6,363 nt of DNA from CAYJLC01 sp964370735 (GCA_964370735.1 CAYJLC010000073.1:1-6363); one strand, 5' to 3'. Positions 1-6,363 are shown, counted from the stretch's first letter. A program made the numbers and translations. The notes: generated by a model not told the origin, from the letters alone.

Positions 1-23
1 TAGTTTTTATTATAAAATATACT

Positions 24-54
24 AAAACCTTGCTTTTTTAAGCAGGGTTTTTTT
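24..54 (+). terminator. Intrinsic terminator of an upstream gene outside the window
   Basis: A 12-bp stem (24-35 paired with 40-51, one T-G wobble at 30/45) closes a TTTT loop, and the run of T at 48-54 completes a classic Rho-independent terminator reading on the + strand. No coding region precedes it within the window, so it most likely ends a gene to the left. It insulates the efflux operon from upstream transcription. The opposite strand lacks a clean U-tract, so it looks one-directional. Confidence 0.85.
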
Positions 55-109
55 CGTTAAATTATGTTTGTCAATCGCTTTAGGCATACAAAAATCACAT
101 ATTTTTTTG

Positions 110-138
110 TTGACTTTTACCAAAAAATATAATATAAT
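110..138 (+). promoter_or_regulatory. Promoter P1 of the efflux operon (near-consensus, operator-controlled)
   Basis: A -35 box TTGACT (110-115) and a perfect -10 box TATAAT (133-138) are separated by exactly 17 bp. The A/T-rich stretch upstream (101-108) could act as an UP-like element. Transcription should start near 145, at the edge of the palindrome at 148-163, so a repressor bound there would block this promoter. The predicted leader to the first start codon is about 119 nt. The boxes are read directly; the start site is inferred. Confidence 0.85.
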
Positions 139-144
139 AATATC

Positions 145-166
145 ACCGACCGAACGTTCGGTCAGT
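145..166. promoter_or_regulatory. TetR-family operator (perfect 16-bp palindrome)
   Basis: GACCGAACGTTCGGTC at 148-163 is a perfect palindrome, extendable to 145-166 with one mismatched pair (147/164). It is GC-rich in an otherwise very AT-rich region. The GACCG...CGGTC pattern is typical of TetR-family operators, and this operon encodes a TetR-family protein as its last gene. Lying on the predicted start of P1, it should act by excluding or blocking RNA polymerase. I saw no second copy in the window. That the site binds the protein encoded at 5746-6303 is inference, but a strong one. Confidence 0.85.
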
Positions 167-198
167 CTTTGTCCTATTGTAGAATTTATTTTTTATTA

Positions 199-227
199 TT
201 GACAATCTTTAACAATTCGTGTATTAT
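199..227 (+). promoter_or_regulatory. Second promoter P2, downstream of the operator
   Basis: TTGACA (199-204, perfect -35) and TATTAT (222-227, one mismatch to the -10 consensus) are separated by 17 bp. Transcription would start near 234, giving a leader of about 30 nt before the first gene. This promoter lies about 35 bp beyond the operator, so a repressor there would not directly cover it. It could supply basal expression, including of the regulator. In DNA this AT-rich, chance matches occur, so it is less certain than P1. Confidence 0.6.
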
Positions 228-251
228 TGTATTATAGAATTAATACAACCT

Positions 252-257
252 AGGAGG
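252..257 (+). promoter_or_regulatory. Ribosome-binding site fixing the start of the TolC-like gene
   Basis: A perfect AGGAGG lies 6 nt before the ATG at 264. It fixes translation there, rather than at the in-frame GTG at 219, which lies upstream of and partly inside the P2 -10 box and would add 15 residues before an otherwise proper signal peptide. Confidence 0.92.
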
Positions 258-263
258 AATATT

Positions 264-1451
264 ATGAAACGCAAAATTGCTTTAATTATGGCTTTATCCA
301 CTTTTATATCTATCGCAAGTGTAGTTGCCGAAGATGAAATCCCGCTAACCCCACTAGTAGAGGCTACGCCTATTGCTATCTCTTATGATGATGTAAAAGA
401 TATTGTTCTTGAAAACAATAAGACGCTTATGGCTAATGAATATGCCTTTGAGCTAATCAAAAACCCACCTGCCCCTGCCGTTGCCCTTGACACTTATAAT
501 TTTCTTACAGACCAAATATATAATTTAACGAATACTTTAAGTATGCTTGAAACAAGCGACCCACAATATGCCACGCTAACAGCCGAAATCGCTTCATTAG
601 AGGCTCAACAAAAAGCACTAGGTGTTGGAGAAAAAACATCTGATGATGATATCGAAGACGCTGAAGAGCAATTCCAAATCGCCGAGGATAGCATTATTTG
701 GGCAACTCAAAGCTTATTTTTGTCTTATCTTGACCTAACTCTTCAAGAGAATGATTTAAAAACTACTATCGCTTCATTAAACAATACTTATGCTATTATG
801 CAAAAAAATTATGAGCTTGGCAATATTTCGCAAGTCGACCTGTTAAACTTCGAAATTAATAAAGCTCAAGCCGAAAGCGGACTTTTAAGTCTGCAATTTG
901 GCAAAGAAACGCTTTTATCTAACTTAAATATTCTTTTAGGGAAAGATTACTCAGAAAACACTCTTTTATCTGACGAAATTGTGATTGATTATGATTACAT
1001 TAATTCAATTAATTTTGAAGAAGATTTAGAAATTGCTATAAAAAATAATCCAAATTACAAAAAATCTGAAGACACTTATGAGCTTGCTGGCGAACTTTAT
1101 GACAGCAGAAAGTCTAATTCTAACAAAGCTAATTTAGAAATGTCGAAACTAAATCTTGATGCGCAAAAGCAATCTGTGTCTTTATCTTTTGAACTATTAT
1201 ATAAAACTATTGCCGAAAACCAAAGACTTTATGAATTACAAATAAAAACTACTGATTTAGCTTTAAAAAACCAAGAAGTCGCACAAGTTAAATTTAATCA
1301 AGGTTCAATTTCTTCTTCTGACCTTAATGCTGCAAAAGATGAATATAATTCAGCTGTATCAAAATTAGAAGATTCAAAATTCACATTCTTTTCGAGTATC
1401 GAAGAGTATAAATGGGCAAAAATAGGTATATATTCTACTGCCTCTAAATAA
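264..1451 (+). CDS. TolC/OEP-family exit-duct protein, apparently without outer-membrane barrel strands
   Basis: This 395-residue protein is the outer component of a tripartite RND exporter. A type I signal peptide is clear: KRK at 2-4, a hydrophobic stretch 5-21, likely cleavage after Ala22 (VVA/ED). Two tandem OEP repeats follow. Repeat 1 begins at about 41 (VKDIVLENN) and ends near 227, with tip motif YELGNISQVDL at 183-193. Repeat 2 begins at 252 (EEDLEIAIKNNPNY) and has tip motif FNQGSISSSDL at 344-354. These match the TolC hairpin tips (VGLVAITDV and VGTRTIVDV) that meet the adaptor. What is missing is the beta-strand segment of each repeat. Repeat 1 has a mostly helical Leu/Glu/Gln-rich stretch at about 75-140, after a proline break NPPAPA (67-72). 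In repeat 2, residues 276-300 run almost straight from helix to helix. The protein is short beside TolC (about 470-490 residues). The strong RBS sets the start. It is first in the operon, 23 nt before the adaptor gene. Family membership is secure; the barrel-less reading is inferred from sequence. Confidence 0.88.
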   Translation: MKRKIALIMALSTFISIASVVAEDEIPLTPLVEATPIAISYDDVKDIVLENNKTLMANEYAFELIKNPPAPAVALDTYNFLTDQIYNLTNTLSMLETSDPQYATLTAEIASLEAQQKALGVGEKTSDDDIEDAEEQFQIAEDSIIWATQSLFLSYLDLTLQENDLKTTIASLNNTYAIMQKNYELGNISQVDLLNFEINKAQAESGLLSLQFGKETLLSNLNILLGKDYSENTLLSDEIVIDYDYINSINFEEDLEIAIKNNPNYKKSEDTYELAGELYDSRKSNSNKANLEMSKLNLDAQKQSVSLSFELLYKTIAENQRLYELQIKTTDLALKNQEVAQVKFNQGSISSSDLNAAKDEYNSAVSKLEDSKFTFFSSIEEYKWAKIGIYSTASK

Positions 1452-1463
1452 CAATATTGAAAC

Positions 1464-1467
1464 GGAG
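1464..1467 (+). promoter_or_regulatory. Ribosome-binding site fixing the start of the adaptor gene
   Basis: GGAG lies 7 nt before the ATG at 1475. It favours that start over the in-frame TTG at 1457, which has no Shine-Dalgarno sequence at a usable distance and would prepend six residues to a standard lipoprotein signal. Confidence 0.85.
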
Positions 1468-1474
1468 TAAAAAA

Positions 1475-2698
1475 ATGAAAAAATTATCAGCACTTGTGCT
1501 TACTTTATCTATGTTTTTAACTGGGTGTGCCTCGGTTGCACCTGTCGATGTAGATACTTCTGTCGCAACTATCCCTGTCGAAATTATAACAACATCTTCT
1601 TCTAGCATTGCAAACGAAATCAAAGTTTCGGGAAAAGTTTCATCAAATCGTGATGTCGCTGTCATCCCTGCTATGCCTGGCGAAGTTACTAGCATTAATG
1701 TTGCAAATGGTGACGAGGTTTCTGAGGGAGATTTGCTTTTTGTAGTTGATGATACTGCTAGTGCGTCTGTTCGTGACCAATATGCTTTAAACCTTGAAAC
1801 TTACGAAAATACTAAAGAACTTCTTTCAAAACAAATCGAAATTGCCGAAGAAAGCTATGAAAATAACAAAAAAGTATTAGATGAATCGTTAGCAACTGCA
1901 AAGCAAACGCATGAAAATACTTTAGAGCTTTTTGAAATTGGTGCAGCATCTCAAATGCAAGTCGACCAAGCATATTTAGGACTTTTAAACCAAGAGGCAA
2001 CTTATGCTACAACAATTGCAAATTTAGAACTGCAAGTTTTAAGTGCGAAAAGCACTTATGACACGCAAATCGGTCAACTTGAAAATGGTTTAACTACTTT
2101 ACGCGACCAATTAGATGATATTAATGAAAGCACAAATTTAACCGCTCCTATAAGTGGTATAATCACAAGCGTTAATGTAACTTTAAACGCTTTTGCTTCA
2201 AATAGTTCACCTGCAATGGTAGTTTCTGATTTATCTTCGCACAAAGTAAATGTTGCGGTTTCTGAATCTGCTATCAATTTTATTTCTATCGGAAATACTG
2301 CGATTATTTCTATCCCTTCGCTTTCTTTAGAAGATATCGAAGCTGAAATCGTATCTGTTTCACCGAATGCAAATCCTCAAACTGGTATGTATTCTGTCGA
2401 ACTTCTACTTCCAGAAGGTGTTTATACTCTTGGTGCTTTTGCCGATGTTACTTTAGAAACTGAATCTGAAGAAAACTCTATAAATATTCCTACAAACACA
2501 ATTTTAACAGATACAGAAGGTCAATATGTTTTCATCATTGAAAATGATTTAGCAAAAAAAGTTTCTGTAAAAACTGGCCTTGCAAACGGTGATTTCACCC
2601 AAGTTACAGAAGGTTTATCTGGTGGTGAAAAACTAGTTACAGTTGGTGCAGAATATATAACTGACGGAGCAGCAGTTTCTATCGTAGGAGGAGAATAA
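1475..2698 (+). CDS. RND efflux adaptor lipoprotein (HlyD/AcrA-type membrane fusion protein)
   Basis: This 407-residue protein links the permease to the TolC-like duct outside the cytoplasmic membrane. The N-terminus is a lipoprotein signal with lipobox LTGC at 15-18, so Cys18 should be lipidated and the protein membrane-anchored. Domains in order: first lipoyl half-motif about 62-93 (PGEVTSINVANGDEVSEGD), a long alpha-helical hairpin about 94-219, second lipoyl half about 222-252 (TAPISGIITSVNV), a beta-barrel domain about 257-330, and a membrane-proximal domain about 331-404 (IPTNTIL, VKTGL, EGLSGGEKLVTVGAEYITDG). The hairpin turn is at about 154-159 (EIGAAS). The adaptor tip signature RxxxLxxxxxxS is partly kept: Leu152 and Ser159 fit, but Asn148 replaces Arg. 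The hairpin is about 130 residues between lipoyl halves, against roughly 80 in AcrA as I recall it. The stop codon is 1 nt before the permease ATG, so the two are co-translated. Confidence 0.93.
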   Translation: MKKLSALVLTLSMFLTGCASVAPVDVDTSVATIPVEIITTSSSSIANEIKVSGKVSSNRDVAVIPAMPGEVTSINVANGDEVSEGDLLFVVDDTASASVRDQYALNLETYENTKELLSKQIEIAEESYENNKKVLDESLATAKQTHENTLELFEIGAASQMQVDQAYLGLLNQEATYATTIANLELQVLSAKSTYDTQIGQLENGLTTLRDQLDDINESTNLTAPISGIITSVNVTLNAFASNSSPAMVVSDLSSHKVNVAVSESAINFISIGNTAIISIPSLSLEDIEAEIVSVSPNANPQTGMYSVELLLPEGVYTLGAFADVTLETESEENSINIPTNTILTDTEGQYVFIIENDLAKKVSVKTGLANGDFTQVTEGLSGGEKLVTVGAEYITDGAAVSIVGGE

Positions 2699-2699
2699 T

Positions 2700-5600
2700 A
2701 TGATTTCTTTCTCGCTAAAACGTAGAGTAACTACGTTTATGATTTACATTGCAGCGACTCTTTTCGGTGTAATGTCTTTATCAAGTATCCCTTTAGAACT
2801 TATGCCGAGCATTGAAATTCCTGTTGCATTTGTTCAAACAACTTATAGTGGTGTTGCTCCAACGGAAATGGAAAACATCATAACTAGACCTTTAGAGCAA
2901 AGTATCGCCTCTGTTTCTGGTATCGAAACTATTTCGTCTACTTCAAGCGAAGGTGTGAGTATTGTTATCGCTCAATTTGCTGATAGCACTGACATCGACA
3001 CTGCGATAACTGAAATGCGTGAGAGTGTTGATATGATATCTGGGTATTTGCCAGACGGTGCGTCAACTCCGATAGTTATGGGCTATGATTTAGACTCAAT
3101 GCCAGTTGTTCAGTTTTCTGTTTCTGGTACAGAATCTATCTCTAGAACCACTCAAATCGTCGAAGACTCTATTATTCCAAACTTAGAGAGATTAGATGGC
3201 GTTGCCTCTGTTTCTATCAGTGGTGGTTATGAAAACGAAGTTTCTATCTACACTGACTCTGCAAAAATGAATGGTTATGGACTTTCTATCGACTATATTG
3301 CAAATATTTTACGCGCAACCAATATCTCTATTCCATCTGGTCAAATTGAATATGGTAGCAAAACTTTAACAGTAAAAACTGACAGTGAATTTAGCAATGT
3401 TTCTGATATTTCTAACACTGTAATCCCACTTCAAACAGGTGGCACGATTTTACTTTCAGAAGTTGCTGATGTTGTTTTTGAACCAAAAGAAATCACTACA
3501 ATTTCGAAAGTTAACGGTGCTGAATCTATAATCGTATCTGTTTCAAAACAATCTGGTGTTAACACAAGCCAAACTGCGAAAGCTGTTGTTGCCGAACTTG
3601 AACATTTACAAAACACAATGAGCGATGTTACTATAACTACGCTTATGGACCAAGCAGAATTTATCGACTTATCTTTAGAGGCTGTTTTAACAAACTTACT
3701 ATTAAGTATTGTGTTTGCAATCATTGTTTTATTCGTATTTTTAAGACGTATTTCTCCAACTTTAATCATCGCCACTTCTATGCCAGTTTGTATTATCGTT
3801 ACTTTCCTTATTATGATGGGACTTGATTTAACGCTTAATATGATGACTTTAGGTGGTATGGCACTTGGTGTTGGTATGATTGTTGATAACTCGGTAGTTG
3901 TTTTGGAAAATATTTATCGTTTTAGAGAAGAAGGCCATGAAAAATTAGATGCGTGCCTAAATGGTGCGAAAGAAGTTGCTGTTCCAATAGCAGCCTCTAC
4001 TCTAACTACCATCGCAGTTTTCTTACCAATCGGTGTTTCTGGTGGTATGGTTGGTGAAATTTTCAATGAATTTTCGCTAACAATTACTTCACTTTTAATC
4101 GCATCTTTATTAATCGCTTTAACGCTTGTTCCCCTTTTGTGCTACCTATTTTTATCTAAAAAAGCCACAAAAATCGAACGACACACAGACGAAAAAGGCG
4201 ATGCTCACGATAATACTTCTGGAAAATCGGTTGCATTATATCAAAAAATACTACGCGCAGTTATTAAAAAATCGAAAACTTCGCTTGCAGTAGCATTTGT
4301 GTTGTTCTTTGTATTTTTAAGCTCTGTTGCTTTCACTGGCGCAGAACTTATGCCAGCTGTCGACCAAGGTACAATTAATGTTAGCATTTCTCTACCGATT
4401 TCAAGCGAACTTGATGAAACCGTATCTAAATCTGAGGAAGTTGTCGAAAAAATCAAAGATATTCCTGAAATTGAAGAATATTATTACAATGCGTCTGACA
4501 ATGCATCCACTGTAACTATTAATCTTGTTGATATGGGCGAAAGAAGTCGTTCTGTCTTTGAAGTGGGCGATGAAATTGCTTTAAAAGTAAAAGATATTGC
4601 TGGTGCTGAAATTTCTGTTTCTGATGCTGGTACTATGACTATGACTTCTGGTGGCGCACCAATTAGCTTTACAATATCTGGCCCTGACTTAGACACTTTA
4701 ACGTCTATTTCAAACGAACTTGTAAATCAAATCGAACAAATCGAAGGTTCTTTAAACCCACAAACTTCTGCTTCTGAACGTGTTGAGTTTGTATCTATCG
4801 ATATAAACGAGCAAATTGCAGCTTCTTATGGGTTAACTACTGCCTCAATCGGTACTGCTGTCGCTTCTGAGCTTAACGGTGTGACATCGACTACATTAAA
4901 AATCGATGGTATGGAAGTTGATGTTGTGGTAAAAGGTAGCGAATATAGTGGCACGTCAATCGATGCGCTAAATAGTGTTCTGCTTTCTGCTCCTACTGGT
5001 GCAAAAATCCCTGTTTCACAAGTTGCCGATGTTAAAGTTGAACTGGGTCCAAACTCTATCGCAAGACAAAACCAAGCTAGAACTGTTACTATCACTTCTG
5101 ATATTATTAATACTGATTTAATGACTTTCAACACAAAACTAAATGCATTATTAGAAAGTTATCCTTTCCCTGATGGTTACAACCTTGATATCGGTGGTGA
5201 GGCGCAAGATATTGCTGACACTTTCGGTGATTTAGGTCTAGCACTAGCAGTTTCAATTTTACTTGTATACTTCATACTAGCATCGCAATTTGAATCAATT
5301 TTACTTCCAGCAATCATAATGCTTGCAACTCCTTTAGGACTTGCTGGTGGTATTTTCGGACTATTTGTGACAGGAACTCCAGTAAGTATGCCGGCTTTTA
5401 TCGGTGTAATCATGCTTTCTGGTATCATTGTTAATAACTCAATCGTGTTAATCGACTATATCCAAATAAGGCAAGCACATGGCGAGGATATTTTAACAGC
5501 TATTTTACACGCGTGTCCTTTAAGGGTTCGTCCTGTATTAATGACAACTCTAACAACAATTCTAGGCCTAGTTCCTATGGCTCTTGGAATTGGTGAGGGT

Positions 5601-5753
5601 ACTGAAATGATGGCGCCTATGGCTATTACTATGATTTCTGGACTAGTAATTTCAACTGCAATCACACTTGTTTTCACACCTGTTTTCTACTATGTAATTA
5701 AAAAACCTAGAAATCGCAAGAAAAAGCTAAAAGGGGCTGAAAACAATGCATAA
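2700..5753 (+). CDS. RND-family efflux permease (HAE1/AcrB-like)
   Basis: This 1017-residue inner-membrane pump uses the ion gradient to drive substrates into the adaptor/duct. It has the full duplicated RND layout: TM1 about 10-30, a large external loop 31-325, TM2-TM6 about 326-485, a charged cytoplasmic linker 486-520, TM7 about 525-545, a second external loop 546-842, TM8-TM12 about 843-1000, and a basic tail KKPRNRKKKLK. Family motifs include YSGVAPTEMEN (49-59) with RPLEQ (63-67), TM4 GVGMIVDNSVVVLENI (390-405), TM10 GIIVNNSIVLIDY (908-920) and LRVRPVLMTTL (941-951). Against AcrB, Asp407 is Asp396, Asp408 is Asn397, Lys940 is Asn912, Arg971 is Arg942 and Thr978 is Thr949, so the ion-relay set is altered though not dead. 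AGGAGG at 2686-2691, inside the adaptor's 3' end, sets the start 8 nt on. The substrate cannot be predicted; drugs, bile-type amphiphiles, lipids or peptides are all possible. Confidence 0.96.
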   Translation: MISFSLKRRVTTFMIYIAATLFGVMSLSSIPLELMPSIEIPVAFVQTTYSGVAPTEMENIITRPLEQSIASVSGIETISSTSSEGVSIVIAQFADSTDIDTAITEMRESVDMISGYLPDGASTPIVMGYDLDSMPVVQFSVSGTESISRTTQIVEDSIIPNLERLDGVASVSISGGYENEVSIYTDSAKMNGYGLSIDYIANILRATNISIPSGQIEYGSKTLTVKTDSEFSNVSDISNTVIPLQTGGTILLSEVADVVFEPKEITTISKVNGAESIIVSVSKQSGVNTSQTAKAVVAELEHLQNTMSDVTITTLMDQAEFIDLSLEAVLTNLLLSIVFAIIVLFVFLRRISPTLIIATSMPVCIIVTFLIMMGLDLTLNMMTLGGMALGVGMIVDNSVVVLENIYRFREEGHEKLDACLNGAKEVAVPIAASTLTTIAVFLPIGVSGGMVGEIFNEFSLTITSLLIASLLIALTLVPLLCYLFLSKKATKIERHTDEKGDAHDNTSGKSVALYQKILRAVIKKSKTSLAVAFVLFFVFLSSVAFTGAELMPAVDQGTINVSISLPISSELDETVSKSEEVVEKIKDIPEIEEYYYNASDNASTVTINLVDMGERSRSVFEVGDEIALKVKDIAGAEISVSDAGTMTMTSGGAPISFTISGPDLDTLTSISNELVNQIEQIEGSLNPQTSASERVEFVSIDINEQIAASYGLTTASIGTAVASELNGVTSTTLKIDGMEVDVVVKGSEYSGTSIDALNSVLLSAPTGAKIPVSQVADVKVELGPNSIARQNQARTVTITSDIINTDLMTFNTKLNALLESYPFPDGYNLDIGGEAQDIADTFGDLGLALAVSILLVYFILASQFESILLPAIIMLATPLGLAGGIFGLFVTGTPVSMPAFIGVIMLSGIIVNNSIVLIDYIQIRQAHGEDILTAILHACPLRVRPVLMTTLTTILGLVPMALGIGEGTEMMAPMAITMISGLVISTAITLVFTPVFYYVIKKPRNRKKKLKGAENNA

Positions 5754-6303
5754 AGAAGAAAAAAGACATCTTATTTTAAAAAATTCATTCGATATATTTT
5801 TAAAATATGGTTATGACGGCGCTAAAATAAGTGAAATCGCTACCATTTCAAACATCGGAAAAAGCACGATTTATGAATACTTTTCTTCAAAAGAAGAAAT
5901 TTTCATCGAATGTATGAAATATATCTTCAATGTTTATAACAACTCTTTTGTAGAAATTATAGAAAGCAATAAATCATTCAAAGAAAAAATCCATGATTTT
6001 GTGTTTTTTAATAAAGAAGTCGCAAAATATATATCAAATGGAGTTCCTTTTATTCAATGTGGTAACCCAAATATCACAAAAGCTATGGGCGAACTTTTGA
6101 ACAACGAAAAAGAATATCTAGATTCATGCTTTGATAATATGATTAGCGAAGCGATTGAAAACAAAGAAATTGATGCAGATATTAACAAAAAATCAATCTC
6201 ACTCTTCATTAAATCGTCTATTTTCCTTACAAAATGCGAAGAATTCGACGAAGATATATATAATGATATCTTAAAACTGACGTATCGAGCATTAGGCATA
6301 TAA
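5746..6303 (+). CDS. TetR-family transcriptional regulator, probable autorepressor of the operon
   Basis: This 185-residue protein has a TetR-type DNA-binding domain at about 8-56: helix 1 LILKNSFDIFLKYGYDG (9-25), then helix-turn-helix ISEIATISNIGKSTIYEYF (28-46) with the family's YxYF and following Lys49. The C-terminal part (about 60-185) is an all-helical ligand-binding and dimerisation domain with no close match I can name, and includes Cys56, Cys105, Cys128 and Cys164. Its ATG overlaps the permease stop by 8 nt (5746-5753), and AAGGGG at 5731-5736 lies 9 nt before the ATG, so translation is probably coupled. Being last in the operon and with a TetR-type palindrome on P1, it most likely represses its own operon until a pump substrate binds. 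Its coding DNA looks more A/T-rich than the pump genes. Ligand unknown. Confidence 0.93.
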   Translation: MHKEEKRHLILKNSFDIFLKYGYDGAKISEIATISNIGKSTIYEYFSSKEEIFIECMKYIFNVYNNSFVEIIESNKSFKEKIHDFVFFNKEVAKYISNGVPFIQCGNPNITKAMGELLNNEKEYLDSCFDNMISEAIENKEIDADINKKSISLFIKSSIFLTKCEEFDEDIYNDILKLTYRALGI

Positions 6304-6316
6304 AACTTATAATAGA

Positions 6317-6343
6317 AACCCACCGGCTTAGCCGGTGGTTCTT
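6317..6343 (+). terminator. GC-rich hairpin after the regulator gene, possible weak terminator
   Basis: CCACCGGC (6320-6327) pairs perfectly with GCCGGTGG (6331-6338) around a TTA loop, and AA at 6317-6318 can pair with TT at 6339-6340 past a bulged C. It starts 13 nt after the regulator's stop codon. The tail TTCTTC is only modestly T-rich, so termination may be inefficient. The other strand reads GGGTTTCTATTAT after the stem, so it could work in both directions. It may instead belong to a mobile or repeated palindrome, as discussed under findings. Confidence 0.6.
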
Positions 6344-6363
6344 CATATGCGGGCATAGCCCTC
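6317..6363. repeat. Pair of GC-rich hairpins, possible interspersed palindrome or IS200/IS605-like end
   Basis: The main hairpin (6320-6338) is followed by a second one, GGGC (6351-6354) with GCCC (6358-6361) around an ATA loop, extendable to 6349-6363 with one mismatch. Both are strikingly GC-rich beside their AT-rich surroundings and both have three-base loops. Closely spaced imperfect hairpins of this sort are found at the ends of IS200/IS605 elements and in REP-like repeats. No transposase gene is visible before the window ends, so this is a suggestion only. Confidence 0.4.

Noticed and set aside
169..206. Possible leader hairpin (TTGTC 169-173 with GACAA 201-205, or ATTGT 176-180 with ACAAT 202-206)
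   Set aside because: The stems are only 5 bp with loops above 20 nt and no T-tract follows. In AT-rich DNA this is expected by chance, so no attenuator or riboswitch is claimed.
219..263. Upstream in-frame GTG start adding 15 residues to the TolC-like protein
   Set aside because: It overlaps the P2 -10 region, lacks a ribosome-binding site, and would place a charged segment before a normal signal peptide. AGGAGG at 252-257 clearly serves the ATG at 264.
1457..1474. Upstream in-frame TTG start for the adaptor
   Set aside because: There is no Shine-Dalgarno sequence before it, and GGAG at 1464-1467 serves the ATG at 1475, which begins a standard lipoprotein signal.
3431..3775. 114-codon open frame on the minus strand
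   Set aside because: It lies wholly inside the RND permease gene, antisense, with no recognisable protein features or ribosome-binding site. The same holds for the other minus-strand frames inside the pump genes.
264..5753. Apparent excess of C-ending codons (atc, gtc, gcc, ttc) before codons starting with G
   Set aside because: A hand tally of Ile codons in the first third of the permease showed ATC only mildly favoured before G, with ATT also common there. The effect is not strong enough to report without a proper count.
6054..6356. 100-codon open frame on the minus strand at the right end
   Set aside because: Most of it is antisense to the TetR gene, and its first residues are a translation of the GC-rich hairpin. 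No ribosome-binding site or protein family signal is seen.

Overview
The window is AT-rich with A/T-loaded intergenic DNA, strong AGGAGG-type ribosome-binding sites, consensus sigma-A/sigma-70-type promoters and a type II (lipoprotein) signal on the adaptor. This points to a low-GC Firmicute, most likely a clostridial lineage; the assignment is inference. Everything legible is one four-gene operon on the + strand plus its control region and flanking hairpins.

Layout: 1-60 carries the intrinsic terminator of an upstream gene that lies outside the window. 61-263 is the control region. It holds a near-consensus promoter (TTGACT-17 bp-TATAAT), a perfect 16-bp palindrome of TetR-operator type lying on its predicted start site, and a second near-consensus promoter (TTGACA-17 bp-TATTAT) downstream of the operator. 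264-1451 encodes a secreted TolC/OEP-family protein. 1475-2698 encodes a lipoprotein periplasmic-adaptor (membrane fusion) protein. 2700-5753 encodes an RND (HAE1/AcrB-like) permease. 5746-6303 encodes a TetR-family regulator overlapping the permease by 8 nt. 6304-6363 holds a GC-rich hairpin that may terminate the operon and a second small hairpin at the window edge; together they look like an interspersed palindromic repeat or the end of an IS200/IS605-like element.

How the genes work together: permease, adaptor and TolC-like protein are the three parts of a tripartite RND exporter, and the TetR protein is the obvious candidate to bind the palindrome and repress its own operon until a ligand (probably a pump substrate) releases it. 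The substrate cannot be read from the sequence. The most interesting point is architectural. The TolC homologue keeps both adaptor-facing tip motifs but appears to lack the beta-strands that form the outer-membrane barrel, having a helical insert in repeat 1 and an almost direct helix-to-helix join in repeat 2. The adaptor has an unusually long coiled-coil hairpin. This fits an RND exporter remodelled for a cell with no outer membrane, where the exit duct would cross or sit in the peptidoglycan layer instead of an outer membrane.
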